This document shows positions 15,543 through 27,883 of a stretch of 64,000 nt of DNA, piece by piece. The stretch comes from Vitrella brassicaformis (Eukaryota; Sar; Vitrellaceae). Position numbers and translations under genes: made by a program. The stretch lies in NCBI GenBank assembly GCA_001179505.1, contig CDMY01000562.1, positions 62,001 to 126,000 of the forward strand. The letters run 5' to 3'. Below the pieces are notes generated by a model. It was not told the DNA's origin. It did no database searches and saw only the letters and a program-made list of their open reading frames with translations. The number at the start of each line of letters is the position of its first letter. Position 1 is the first letter of the stretch.

Positions 15543-18500
15543 CTATCCCCCTAGAGCCCTCATGCCGTTGAGCAGCACCAGTATCAGCGACAGCCCATCC
15601 GTCAGCGCCGCCACCCACAGAGGCACCACCATCTCGCCACCTCCCGTCGCCAGCGCCCCCAACGCCTTCCACTCAGACCCGCCGTGCACTGCCACTAACC
15701 GGTCCACCATGAGCACCAAAGCGACCAGCAGCACGCCCACCTTGAGCCCCACGGCAATGGCCAAATTCTGCCACACGATCCGGCGGCACTTGCGCGAGAG
15801 GGACACGAGCGCCGGTAGGTCGTCGAGCGACCCGTGCAGCACCACACTGGCCGACTCCACAGCCAAGTGCTGCACCAGCCCTACCCCGCCACCGCCACCA
15901 TGGAACGCCACGGCGATGCCGCAGTCGGCAGATGCGAGGGCGGGAGCGTCGTTGATGCCGTCGCCCAACATCCCCACTGCTTGACCGTACACGCCGTCCC
16001 ACATACGCTTGCAGTCGCAGAGCTGCAGCAGGGCCTCGTTGGGCGACAGAAAGGGGGGGCCCTCGCCTCCCCCCAGCGACGCCGGCTCACACCCACACGC
16101 GTCGGGGCAGGTGCATGCGTCGCACGGCCACATGGACGAGTCGGGGGTGTTGAAATCCGAGAGCGTCCGTGACTGCGCCTTGCCGATCTTGTTGACGCCG
16201 TGGCCCAGGACCCTTTTGAAATTCCACGAGTCGCTGGGGTGTGAGGGGATGGAGAGCGACGGCTGCTGCTCCTCGCTGCAGCAACGGGAGGCACATGCAG
16301 CCTTCTTGACAGGGGGGGGCTGCTGGGGCTGGGGCTGCGGCTGCACCTTGGTGGGCGACGTCAGCTTGCCCTCCCTCTCTGTCGCACGAGTCAGCCCACA
16401 CCCAGTGGTGGCCGTCGAGCAGCAGGCCGCGCTCGATGCTGCTGCTGCTGCTGGCGGCTGCTGCTCAACAGTGATCAAGGGGGGAGACACGATGGGGCCG
16501 GCGGTGATCACCTGGGGCAGGTGGTCGTGGTCCAGCAGGCGCTGCTGCTCGCTCCGTGGTGGTGAGGGCCTGCTGGTGGTGCGGCTAATGGTCAGCGAGT
16601 CCCATGACGGCTTGTTCTTGGTTGCGATGGTCCGATTGCCGCCTCGGGCACGGTGGGCGGCGATCGACCGGAGCTGCTGGATGTAGTGCATCTTGTCGGG
16701 CGGCTTGAGGCCGCCGATGGCCTTGGTGAGGGGCAGGGCAGAGGCCACAGCGGCTGCTGACTGAGGCGTGTCGCCCGTGAGTAGCACACACTTGACGCTC
16801 AACGACCGCAGCTGGCTGATGGCGCAAAACGCCGCCTGACGAAGGGGGTCCTCCACCAACGCCAGCGCCTCAACTGAGAGAGGTGAGCACAGCAATACAG
16901 ACAGACACACACCGATGGATGGATGGTAGGGTAGATCGGGTCGCGGCTTCACTCACCTTGTTGTCCCACGGCGATGTAGACGACGCTGGTGATGCTGACG
17001 CCGTGTCTGCCAGGAAGCGATGCCGGGCTGAGCCCATCGATGGCCCCATGCTGCCCAGCGGTGGGCCCGCCCATCCATTGCTGCACCAGGGTGCTTGCCT
17101 CGTGGCTCACGGTGATGTCCTGGTGGCGCATGAAGGCCAGTGAGCCGATGGTGACCATCTCGCCCTCGACCATCCCCTTGACGCCCATGCCCTTGACGAA
17201 GGTAAACTCTGTCACCTCGGGCACCGGCGGCGTCACTTCGTCCTGCCTTTGCTCGTGGAATTCGGTTGCGCAGCCCGTCCACAGATTGATGAGCAGAGCA
17301 CTCATGGGGTGGTTGGCCTTGGTCTCGACCGCTGCCGCCAGACGCAGAACGTGCTCCCTGTCGGCCTTGTTGCGGTACCACTCCGACACGATCGTGTAGT
17401 GGCCCTCTGTCAAGGTGCCTGCAAAGGTTTGGTGGCCACACATACACAAGAAAGACACAAACAAACAACTCTCTCTCTCCGTCCATCCATCCATCCATCT
17501 GTTGGTCTGTCGCCTCTCTCTAGTACCTAACCTACCGGTCTTGTCAACGGCGAGGAGTCCCAGTTGGCTGAGCGCCTCGAGCGCCTCGCTGCCCTTGACC
17601 AGAGCGCCATGCAGCCTCGCAGCGCTCACCATCCCACAGAGATACGACACAGACGGCGCCACCACGATCGAGCAGGGACACGCAACCAGCAGCACAAACA
17701 TGCCCTTTTGCGCCGCCTGCAGCAGCCCCCCGTGGCTGACCCAGTGGGCCCATCTGCCGGCCTCGGCATACTCGGTGAGGGCCACCACAATGGGGACCAT
17801 GCAGCACGCCACAGCGAGGGCGATAATCGTGGGCGTGTAGATCTGTGCGAATCGGTCCACGGCTTGGCCCACTGCTGTGGTCGTGTTGGCCTGCGCCTGC
17901 TGCACCACGCTCGACATGCGGGCGGCGACCGAGTCGTTGGCCGAGGCCGTCACGCGAACGTCAAGGTAGCCAGTCTGGAGCAGTGTCCCGCTGTAGACCT
18001 GTGTGGCGGGATGCACGTGGGGCTCACAACAAGGGCAGCCCTCTGTCTTGGCTTTGTAAGTCGGTAGCGACTCCCCGGTCAGCGAGCTCTCGTCGACGAA
18101 CCCCTCCCCGCCCACCACTGTCCCATCGATGGGAACCACCTCCCCCTCTCGCACGCGAATCACCATGCCCTCCATCAGGTCGTCGACATCCATCGGCACC
18201 AGCGCGCCGGACGTGTCGAGTGTGGGCTTCAGGAAGGCCACGTGTGGCGTGTCGAGAAGGAGCCGCGCGAGGCTGCACTGGATCTTGCTCAGGCACAGGT
18301 CGTTGAGCAGCGACGAGAGATGGTACAGGAAAGCGATGGTCGCGGCATCGACCCAGTGGCAAGAGAGGGAGGCGCCGAGCACGCCGATGGTCATCAGGAC
18401 CGACGCGTCGCATCTGCAGGCCGAGAGGGCCCGCAAGGCCGACCGGAGGAGGGAGAAGCCCGTAATGAGGATGGTCGCAGCACAGCCCAGCACGTAGAAG

Positions 18501-19118
18501 ACGCTGCGGCTGTCGTCGAAGCCCTGCAGGTCCCGCACAGACGTCACGGCCAGCAGCACCACATAGGGGAGGGTCTGCAGCAGCGGCACCCAGGCCGACC
18601 TGGCCCACTTGAGCAGCGACCACTCCTTGTCGCTGTCAGCTCCAGCCTTGCCCTTGCCGTGAGTGAGGATGGAGGCGCCCAGGTGGGCCGCGTTGAGGAT
18701 GGAGGCGATGCGCGCGGCGGGGAGGGCGGACGAGTGCTTGACGACGGCGATGTGTGTGATGGGATTGGTCTCCACCTCGTGAATCAACCCACGCACCTCG
18801 GCATCCTCACTCTCCTTCAACAGACTGCACACACGCATGGCATGCCACATAGATCAGGCACGCGCAAGCAATGGTCAGGCAGTGTGTGCAGGGTCTCTGC
18901 CGCTCGTTTCTCCTGAACACTCACCTGCGGATGAGTCTCACTTCGCTCGTGCAGCAGAGGTTCTGCACGCGGAACACCGTCACGAAGTGCCGCGGGCTTG
19001 GAGGCTCGACGGGGATGGCAACCTCCTCCACCCTGGGAGGCTCAACGGTGATGCCAACCTCCTCCACAGGGATGGCAATCTCCTCCATCGCCCCGTCTGT
19101 TAGAGATCCAGCATACAC
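15543..19118 (-). CDS. P1B-type heavy-metal ATPase (Zn/Cd/Pb-like) with a large Cys-rich insert
   Basis: ATP-driven metal exporter. Exons 18925-19118, 17536-18824, 16957-17418 and 15543-16873 give 1091 residues if the first ATG is used (another lies 10 codons in). An N-terminal HMA domain (about 45-120) carries the motif CCTSE, as in plant Zn-type HMA2/HMA4 pumps, in place of GMxCxxC. Then come paired helices, the actuator motif TGES (about 314), transmembrane CPC (about 447), DKTGTLTEG (about 490), the N-domain HP pair NHPMS and GDGINDAP (about 950). The CPC motif plus the CCTSE domain suggest Zn2+/Cd2+. Unusual: some 215 residues lie between the KPPDKM segment and GDGINDAP. They include KKAACASRCCSEEQ and CDACTCPDACGCEP. 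A further CPCC sits just after TGES. The gene is divergent from the gene at 19197, 78 bp away. Confidence 0.92.
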
Positions 19119-19196
19119 GCCTCTCGAGGGGACACAAGAGCCGCTGTGCTACGACTTTTTCCACTTCAAAGCTCGAAGGGCGAGCCGTGAAACATC
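19119..19196. promoter_or_regulatory. 78-bp shared upstream region between metal ATPase (-) and DUF3228-like gene (+)
   Basis: Only 78 bp separates the two chosen start codons (108 bp with the alternative ATPase start), implying a compact bidirectional promoter or promoters inside 5' exons. No named motif was recognised. Confidence 0.35.
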
Positions 19197-21030
19197 TTGA
19201 TGCAGAGAAGGCCCCTGGGTGTGCAGACGACAGTGTGCATCTTGGTTCTCTTAGCAGCTTGCTTGTCCGCCATCTCTGCCTCACCCAGGGCGGCATTTCT
19301 CTCATCGCTGCGGCCGCACGTTGCCGCCTCTCATGCATTCGCCCGGCGGTCAGCAGCGGCTCTGAGGAGGCCTGTGAGGATGGCTGCTGCCGCTGGTGCT
19401 TCTGCTGCAGCAGTCAAGACTTTCTCGGCGCGAGGCATCAGTCTCGGTCTTGACGCGTTTGCATGTACTGCCCACACACAGCACTGACCAGCAGAATGAG
19501 TACGGCATCGAGCTCATTCTGCATGCAGATCGGCAGTGGGACGACCCTTCTTACAAGGGCACCCGGATGAAGGGCGACAAGCAAGAGTTCATTGACAAGG
19601 TGAGATGAGCTGAGTTTGCGTGAGGGAAGTGACATTCGATGAGCAGTGCAGTGCATGGTCGTGGCGTGGTCGTGCCTGTGTGGTTGTGTGTGTTGTGCAG
19701 GTGAATGAGTTGGTGCAGCAGAATGACCTCACAATGACGGAGGGGTGAGTGAGTGAGTGAGTGAGTGAGTGAGTGGTGGGCCGCCGGCTGGCTGATCCGA
19801 TCACATCAGATCAGAGCAGATCGGATCAGCACACACGCGTGTGTGTATCCGCTTCTCTGTCAACCAGATACGCCCCGTTCTGCCGTCACATCTTCGTCGG
19901 TAACATTGTGGATGGCGTGGTGCCCGGCACCCTGGCAATCACCGACGCCAACAGACATCTGCTCAGGTAATGTACATGTGCTTCCGCCTGACATCCCATC
20001 CATCCATCCATCCATCTGTGTATGGCTGATGTGTGTGTGTGTGTGTGTGCGCCGTCGGTCGGTCGCAGGAGTGGGTACAGCGCACGTCGTCCCGAGGAGC
20101 TGCCCGTCTTGTCGCGCTGGTTCAGGGCGGGGGACGTTAAAGGTCTGCTGAGGCCGGCCAAATTCCTGGATCTCATTCTCTACAGCCGCGAGCAGATTGC
20201 AAAGGCAACACAGACAGACAGACAGACAGGCAGGCAGACAGACAGACAGACAAAGATGCCGGAGGGGTGCGCCGCGCCATCCGTTGTGTGTTTGGTTTTT
20301 TGTTGGTTCGTCCCCTCGTGTGCAGGAGAAGGCGGCCATGGACAAGACAGACGAGGTCACGATAGGTCAGTAAGTCGGTGGTGCCGTGTTGTGTGTGTGT
20401 GTGTGTGTGTGTGAGGATGGACAGCGCATTGCATCCATCGTTTGAGTGGCTGGGCTGCGTGTGTTTTCATTCACTCCTTCACTCACTCGTGGTGCAGATG
20501 AGAAGGATCCGTTGTGGTCGGTCATCTCCATCAAGGTAGGTAGGTAGGTATGTCAACTCAGGTCAGGTCACGCAAGAGGCATCCATCCATCCATCCACAT
20601 GCTGTCTATCCTTTGCACGTGTGTATATCCCGTACCTGCAGGCTCAAGACGAGGTCAGCAATGCCCACCCACCCCTCCATCCATCCATCCCATGTGCCGC
20701 GTGTGTGTGGTTGCTGGCTGGCTGTTGTCCTTATTTGCTTCCTTGGCCTTCGATCGGTCGATCAGGCATTCGAGCTGCCGATGGCGCCCATCACTATGAT
20801 GCGGAACACGCTCATCGGTGAAGGTAGGTCACTCACGCCACGCAACACACCCATCCCATCCCATACAGACCCACACTTCTACACGCCGACAAGTGTGTAT
20901 TGACTGATTGATCTCTGTGTCCGTGTGGGTGGGGTTATGGGTGCGTGAAGGTGGGAGTGGCGTGCCGATTGACCGGGAGGCCTACATGAAGAGCGTCGAG
21001 TACTGGCAGAACCACGCCGTTGTCCAGTGA
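19197..21030 (+). CDS. Plastid-targeted protein resembling DUF3228 family
   Basis: Ten exons fit: 19197-19412, 19492-19599, 19701-19744, 19868-19966, 20069-20204, 20326-20365, 20498-20535, 20642-20653, 20766-20823 and 20951-21030, totalling 276 residues. The N-terminus (CILVLLAACLSAISASP, then Arg/Ala-rich RRSAAALRRPVRMAAAA) looks like a bipartite plastid leader. The core reads GIELILHADRQWDD, GYAPFCRHIFVGN, ARRPEELPVLSRWF, FLDLILYSREQI, DPLWSVISIKAQDE and FELPMAPITMMRN. From memory this matches the uncharacterised DUF3228 family; function unknown. One exon is only 12 nt (20642-20653, coding AQDE). The intron after IAK begins with GC. The first junction (19412/19492) is the least secure; it was chosen because it alone keeps frame. 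Confidence 0.7.
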
Positions 21031-21312
21031 ATGCATTATGTACTCTCGTGCTGCGTGTCGGTCGTGTGGACAGACAGACAGACGGGTGGTGAAGGTGTGT
21101 GAGATGCTGTGGGGGGATGCAAAAGTGGTTCGGTTCGCTTGTCCTCCTTCAATGATTGAGCGTCGACCTTGGCACACTTTTCTGTTCTGGGTCTCTCCGG
21201 CTGTGCATCTGCGCACGGCTGTGTCGCTGGCTGCCGCCCGCGGCCGGTGGTCCGCGACACCTTGGGCCCCATTCGCAATGACGGACAGCCACAGCAAGCT
21301 GAAGAGGCTGCA

Positions 21313-22835
21313 ATGACGTTGCGTCGGCTTTCCATTGGGCCCTACATCCCAAATGTCGCCAGGTGTGATAGATCTGATCCGGTTGCGGAAAAAAAAAACG
21401 CCATGCCTGCCGAGACTAATCAAGCTTGCTTGTCTTTGTGTGCAACAGGGTGGTGCCCGAGGATGTGAGGCTTCTGAAGGTAAGCAAGAAAAACCCGAAT
21501 CCTGCAAAAGACGGCCTGATGCCTCCATGTCAGTAAGCGGGCGGGCGAACAGGCGTCAGTCAGTATGCATCGGTCTCACCTCTCCTCCGTCTCTCAGCCA
21601 AGAAACACAAAGGGTCATACGGCGAGCCGAAGTACATGTCCAAGTACTTGAAGGACAGCAAGACTGCCGTCTCGTGGCTCAAAGTTCCTGCGGAGCCAAT
21701 CACCGTGCCCGCCAAGATGGAGGACCATGTGGCCTTCAGTCTCTCTGTTGACACACTGGACACCCGTCGGGAGGGAATGAAAGACGAGGCGGACTTTTTC
21801 CGGGTGAGTACATGATCACACGCACACACGTTGGTACGAGTGTTTGTCTGGCGCTGTCTCTCGGCGCATTCAGAGCTTCCCAAAGGGCATGTTTGAAGTG
21901 CGGCTTCACTCACTCACTGGTGTTTTCAGATCATCAGATGCGTCCGCGAGACACGTTGCATTTCACTGTCGTTTTGTCTCTGTCTGTCTGTCCATCTGTC
22001 TGTCTGTCTGTCCATCTGTCTGTCTGTCTGATTGTCCGCGTTTGTCTCTGGCCCATAAGGTGACGCCCCATCTCGAGGACCCGCGGGTTCTCGATGTCTC
22101 AGTCCACTGCGAGGTCAGACAATGATTTATCTGTCCATCTCACCTATCCTTCCTCCCTCCCTCCCTCGTCGTTGGCACGTGTGTTTGTTTATGTAGCTGC
22201 CGGTTGACGCCAAGTGCGCCGAAGCCCACGTCACATTCCAGCTCTACGAGTCCGTTTCCAGTCCGCCCACCATCACACAAACAGACAAGTACCCCTGCAT
22301 CATCTGCTCTCCTCTGCTTGTCTCCAGTCTTGAGCATCCCAGCGGAGAGGGAGTAGTCGCCTCCGAGCTGCCGTTAGCGGCATTCGAAAGATGAACATTA
22401 CCGGCGAGGAGACGACGAGATACACGGAGGAAACCCCGGCACCTCTACGCACTCTTAGTCAGTCAGAGACCCAGCAGACAGAGCAGATCACCGAACGAAC
22501 ACACGAATCTGGTGCAACCTTCCTCCTTGATGTTTGTATGTTCGTTTGTATATGTGTATGCAGAAAAGCAGAGGAAAGGTTGGCCCGAATACCGTGAGAC
22601 GGAAGCGTGGAGCCTTGGCAAGAGCGAAGGGGTGCGATGAGAGCCGACACAGAGCGCTGAGTCCCCTTTGCTGTGTTGTGTCGTGTCTGTATGTGTGCAG
22701 GACATCGACAAGGCACTGGCGGAGTCGCCAACGGGCGAGCTCAGGGGCAAGAAGCGCTCCAGAGACGACGATTCAACTGCTTTGGCGCCGCACAAGAAGA
22801 GAAAACTCCAGGGGGGACAGTCAGGCGTGTTTTGA
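21313..22835 (+). CDS. Unrecognised protein, probably nuclear
   Basis: Nine exons fit with consistent phases: 21313-21362, 21449-21528, 21598-21803, 21938-21970, 22060-22113, 22197-22249, 22378-22511, 22564-22631 and 22701-22835. Total is 270 residues. The N-terminal half is compact (KGSYGEPKYMSKYL, VAFSLSVDTLDTRREG, PRDTLHFTV, EDPRVLDVSVHCELPV) and beta-rich by eye. The middle is Thr/Glu/Gln-rich. The tail carries basic clusters GKKRSRDDD and HKKRKL that look like a nuclear localisation signal. I know no matching family. It is tandem with the preceding gene (282 bp apart) and convergent with the secreted-protein gene. The start is the first in-frame ATG. A short upstream open frame (ATG at about 21281, overlapping) may affect initiation. 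The junctions at 21970 and 22249/22378 use weak sites. Confidence 0.55.
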
Positions 22836-23133
22836 CGAAGCCAGCCGACCTTCACCGAACAGCCAGGCTGCAAGATGACCGAGCATGCATTCAGGTGCCC
22901 TGTGAGTTAGTGAGCGTGTGATAGGCTGACGGATCAAGAGTGCGAGAGCTCAGTACAGATGTGAACGACTGACGTATTCTCGCACCGCCGCATCGAATCG
23001 ATCTAGAGAGAGAACGCAATTCGACTGACACGTGCTGACGTTATCTATCAACAAAGACACACACACAGACACAGACACAGACACAGACACACACCTACCC
23101 ATCCTTCAGTCCGTTCATCCCGCTGTCCATCGG

Positions 23134-24041
23134 TCACAGGAGTCGGGATTCAAAGCCATCCTTGGCGCACTTGGAGTAGTCGACCTCGGCTGAGCCCGCC
23201 TGGCGCAGCCACCGCACGCACCGCACACCCCCCCGAGACACACAGTCCTCGCAGCCAGACACACACCTGCACACACGAAATGTACGCACACAGCTCAGGC
23301 AGGCAGGCAGGAAGGCAGGCGACCCCTGCCGTGGAAGTCTGTCTGCACATCCTTATTACTGCGCGTCGAGTGTGACGACGGAGGTTTTGAAGCCATCGAA
23401 CCACTCGACCTTCTTGCCCTCACTGCCGAAGTCACACATGGCGTATGGCGTGTCCGTCACTGGAGCGCCGCTGGTGGCGAATGCGGCCATGTATGGCGCT
23501 GGTGGAGGGGCGATCGAGGTGTGTGCCGTGTCGGACAGGTCAGACGGGAGATTGAGGTTGTCAGAGAGATACGCCGGGTGGGGACGGAGGAAGTTGCAGT
23601 GCAGAGGCGACGCCTGCAGTATCCTCACCTGCAGTCGTTGATCGATCGCATCAGAGACACAGATGAAGTGACAGACAGAGAGACAGCTTGTGGGCTGACC
23701 AGACCGTGGTTATGAGTTGCCAGGCCCTGGCCGAGGGCATGCGATGACACAGAAGCCCGCCTCAAGCACATACCAATACGCTGCCCCTGCAGTATGGATG
23801 GACGGACGGATCCGATCCACCGATGGGATGGACGGCGGGTGTGGGGCCTTTCTCTCTCTCTGAGTTGTCTGTTGTACATGTGTCGTTGACCTGATGGGCC
23901 CCAAGTATCTGCTCGTCGGTGCAGCGCGCCAAGCCGAGCCCCAGCTCTCCCGTGTTGCCACCTAATAATGACAATGGCATCACGTGACGTGCGTGGTGCC
24001 TCCCTCCCCTCCGCGCCACACGCAGGATTGTGTGTCGCCGA

Positions 24042-24076
<35 letters not shown>

Positions 24077-24441
24077 CCCCGCCAGCCCGTCCGTCATTGG
24101 CTGACGTACGCTTCAGATATGCCTCGATGCGGACCTCAGTGCCGCCCACGGCACACGTCGGCACGACGCTCTCGACCACCGACGCGTCAATGGCCGTGAA
24201 GTTGGCAAAGTCATACAGACGGGCGATGCCGTGCTCATCTGCACACAACCCACAAACGCACACAGAGCTCTGAGCACACTTGCAGACAGCCCGGTGGCTG
24301 ACACACCGCCGCCTCAGGCTCCTCTCTCTCACCGGCGCAGTCCTGTATTCCGGGCGCGCCCGACTGTGCAAGCGATGACAAGGGCAAGAGGCCGATGAGC
24401 CACACGAAGGACAGGAGAGACAGACGCCGTCGATGAGTCAT
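23134..24441 (-). CDS. Secreted protein of unknown function
   Basis: Six exons (24333-24441, 24110-24238, 23891-23961, 23700-23786, 23360-23628, 23134-23266) total exactly 265 residues. The first 25 residues are a clear signal peptide (MTHRRRLSLLSFVWLIGLL then PLSSLAQS). The mature part has scattered cysteines. These include a C-terminal cluster beginning CVSGCEDCVSRGGVRC and ending DYSKCAKDGFESRLL, consistent with disulphides outside the cytosol. Other readable stretches are YDFANFTAIDASVVESVVP and TDTPYAMCDFGSEGKK. No domain recognised. The donor before the last exon (CA|GTAATA) overlaps an in-frame TAA, so without that splice the protein would end at LDAQ. Divergent from the E2-enzyme gene. 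Confidence 0.6.
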
Positions 24442-24622
24442 TCGGTTGCGAGCTTGCCCCCAAGCCGCCCACAAGCTCGCAGTCGTTGTAGATCTCTCAC
24501 GCTGCGCAGCCGTCGAGCAGATCTCTCACGTAAGTGCACACACACGCGCCCTGATCTCTCCAAATGGATGTGATGTATATGTGTGTGTGTATGTATGTCA
24601 GGAGCTGGACAGTGTCACACAC
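24442..24622. promoter_or_regulatory. Shared upstream region of secreted protein (-) and E2 enzyme (+)
   Basis: 181 bp between the two start codons. An ATG on the plus strand at 24433 overlaps the first codons of the minus-strand gene, but its frame does not join the E2 exons. It was not used. Confidence 0.3.
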
Positions 24623-27241
24623 ATGGAGACGAAGGAGCCAGCGGCCTCGCCACTGTCATCTGCCGGCAGCATGCACTCGCTCCGGGCAGCCCTCGACGGC
24701 CTCATGTGTGAGCACCAAGCACAGCAGCAGCAGAGGGACACCCAGATGAGATCCAACCCCGGCCGCAGCAACGACACCGACTCGCCTGAGGTACTTACAT
24801 GACATTGTGCACACCGACGATGCACACACGCTGCTTTGGTTCATTCATGTCATGGTGCCTGTCCATCCATCCACTGTGTGTTGGTCTTCCTGTGCTTGCT
24901 GCACTAATGCCTGCCTGCCCACATCCCTCAGGAGTCGACTCCCGTGTGCTGCTCGCGCAAGAAGCGGGTGTGCTGTCGAAGGCGACGGCGCGCGGTGTGG
25001 GACCCCTCAAGAGCCGCCAACCGCCAGGCGACTCTCGACGAGCGCCTGACGCACCATCTCACCAAGATCACCGCCGTCACACGGGACATCTTCGCGCCCC
25101 TTTGCAACGAGGAGGAGGACGACGACCTGCCAGATCCCGTCTCATTCGACCGCCCCCCGACAGGTACATCTTCTGCCTCGTCTCGTGTGGCCGACGAGGC
25201 GGAGCGGCTGATCAACGACAACCGTTGGCTGCCGGCTCTCGTCAACTCGCTGCTCTCAGCATCGTTCTACGAGATGTGCAACAGGCGGCTGCTGTATACG
25301 GCCCTCTTGAGGCTGGTCCGGGAGCTGCTGACCTGGAGCAGGGCCACGCTGCCGCTGCCGTCACCGCACCAGGGAGAGCACAGCCAAAGGTGCAATTGTG
25401 GTGGTCGTGAGGGTGAGAGGGGCCTGCTGGACATCCTTCGCGAGCCCCACCTGGCAAGCCGCCCCGGCCACCCCCTCGTCAACGCGCTGTCCGGCCTGAG
25501 GGAGCAGGCCAAAGTGTATCTGTCGGGCATTGATGTGACGGCAAACAGGAGGAGCAAGGCCGTCGGCGACCACCACCACACGACGACCATGGACCTGGCA
25601 TCGCTGCCGCCGGTCGGTCAACGGACACCCGAAGCGTCAGCGTCAGCATCAGCGTCAGCATCTGGATCGGCAGATCTGGGCCACAAGACGGGCAAGGAGG
25701 AGTGGGCGAAGGGGAGAGACGCCTTCGTTGCGGTGTCGGTCCCACCCCATGACGACTCCGAGGTCACCGAGTGCCGGGCGCTGGCGTCGCTCGTCATGTC
25801 CATTTGCCACGACTTGCTGCCCCCGGCGGTCCCCGCCCCGCCCTCCCGCTTCATCTTCGACATGTCCTTCATGTCATTCACACCGCACCGACACACCCAC
25901 ACCAACAGCCACAGCCACAGCAACATGTACCACCACAGCAACACGGACAGGACCCCGAGCACCAGTGGCGCCTCGGCCACCAGTGGCAGCACCAGCACCA
26001 GGTCGTCATCGCCACGTGTGGTAGTGTGGGGTGGGGAGGCGGCCGAGTCCGAAGCCGACAAGTACTGCCGCATCATGCAGCAATTCCAGGTGGGTGCGCC
26101 ACGGAGGGAGGGAGGGAGGGATATATGTGACGGAGTGCACAGACAGACAGCCAGACAGGCAGACGGCAGGCACATGTGGTTGTGTGCATGTGGTTGTGTG
26201 TTGTCACGTGGATGGGTGTGCGTCAGGTGGGGAGTGCGTCTTTGCTGAGCTGCCATGCGTATCGCAACGAGGTGCGCAAGGAGGCCGCCAGCGGCACACC
26301 CATCCACAGCGCACGACATGCGAGACTCCTCAAGGAAATGGCCGGTCAGTCGTCAGCACAATTATCCCGCCAAGCATCCATCTATTTGTTCTGCCTGCCT
26401 GCCTGTCTGCCTGCCTGCGCCCCCGGTGTGCGCAGGGTTGTCGACACTGCTGCCTCTGAACCCCTCGTCGAGCATATTTGTGCGTTTCGACGAGTCCAAC
26501 ATCAGTTTGTGGCGGGCTCTGATCACCGGGCCGGAGGGCACCCCGTATGACAGCGGCGGGTTCGTCTTTGACATCTACTGCCCCCCCAGCTACCCATCTA
26601 TGCCGCCAAAAGTCACTCTCATCACCACAGGTGGGGCTGGCATGGCCATAGACCAACCAACCAACCAACCGGCAGACAGACAGACAGACAGATAGGCACA
26701 CCAACAAACACAACACAACACAAAGGCTCTTCTGTGTGTGTGTGTGTGTGTGTCTGTGTGTGTTTTTGTTTGTGGATGGTCACAGGCAACTATCAGGTTT
26801 CTTTCAACCCCAATCTGTACGTCAGCGGTCGGGTGTGCCTTTCGCTGCTCAACACCTGGGCAGGCAGAGACGAGGAGACCTGGGACCCCGTCGCCTCGAC
26901 CATCCTGCAGGTAAGTCACTGACTGATGGATGGATCGATGATGCACGACACAACACAACGCATCACACGCAGCTGGCCCGCCGCTCAACGGATGCGCGTG
27001 TGTGTGTGTGTGTGTGTGTGCGAGTAGGTGTTGGTGTCCATCCAGGCGCTCATTTTCGTGCCGGACCCTTGGTTTAACGAACCAGTAGGCGCACACCACA
27101 CCACACCACACCAGACGGACTCAGATGGACGTACGTGACCTGTCGTGTGCTTATGTGTAGGGTTTGGCCGTCTTCAAGCGATGGGCATTCGCACAGAAGT
27201 ACGCACACACAGGCTTTTTCCTGCCTGCGTGTGCAAGCAGC

Positions 27242-27273
<32 letters not shown>

Positions 27274-27838
27274 ATTCAGGCGTTCGCTGCGCTACACCAT
27301 GAGCATCCGGGAATATACTGTGGGGTGGGCCATTCGCTGGCACATGAGGACCGCCCCCCACACCGAGTTCGCCGACGCCCTTAACCACCACTTTGCCCTC
27401 CGCTCCCAACACATCCTCGACACCATCCGCCGCTGGATCGCCGAGGCCGCCGACTTCGACAACACCTGCAGCACCAATTCCAACGGCACCACACACAAAA
27501 GGGCAACCAAGGCGGCCAGCAGTACCACCGGCAGCAACAAGCACCGCAGCGCGCTGCCCGAGGAGCCACAACAACATGAGACCGACGGGGTGCGGGGGGC
27601 ATCGCCGACTGGCCTGTGCCGTCACGGCAGTGGCCCATCGGGGTCATTGTCAGCAGCAGCTGCTGGGTGTGCTAGTCCACACAGTGGGGGGCGTGTGGGT
27701 GGTGATGGCGATGCGGTGGATTGCGATGGCGGTGGTCGGGATCGTCACCATGATCATGATGAGTCGTATTTGGTGTCGACGCTGCCATTGCTGGAGGAGG
27801 GCCTCCAGCAGCTCGTCAAAGACCTACGGCTGCGGTGA
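24623..27838 (+). CDS. Large ubiquitin-conjugating enzyme, BIRC6/UBE2O-like UBC domain
   Basis: E2 enzyme that carries ubiquitin on a cysteine. Exons 24623-24790, 24932-26089, 26227-26344, 26436-26630, 26786-26910, 27028-27084, 27161-27198 and 27280-27838 give 805 residues. Residues about 1-480 are poorly conserved, with a basic cluster ([15 protein letters not shown]), a helical part and a His/Ser-rich linker. The UBC domain (about 495-690) reads [58 protein letters not shown] (active-site Cys), [11 protein letters not shown] and WFNEPG. The following [19 protein letters not shown] is characteristic of the BIRC6 C-terminus. No BIR repeat or caspase-binding part was seen. An acidic/His tail ends at LVKDLRLR. 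Start: first in-frame ATG of the first supported exon; an upstream exon is possible. Confidence 0.85.
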
Positions 27839-27850
27839 CTGGAGATTTTC

Positions 27851-27883
<33 letters not shown>

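Noticed and set aside
24433-24529. Possible first exon of the E2 gene starting at ATG 24433
   Set aside because: Its phase does not join the exon at 24602 in the coding frame, and it overlaps the first exon of the divergent secreted-protein gene.
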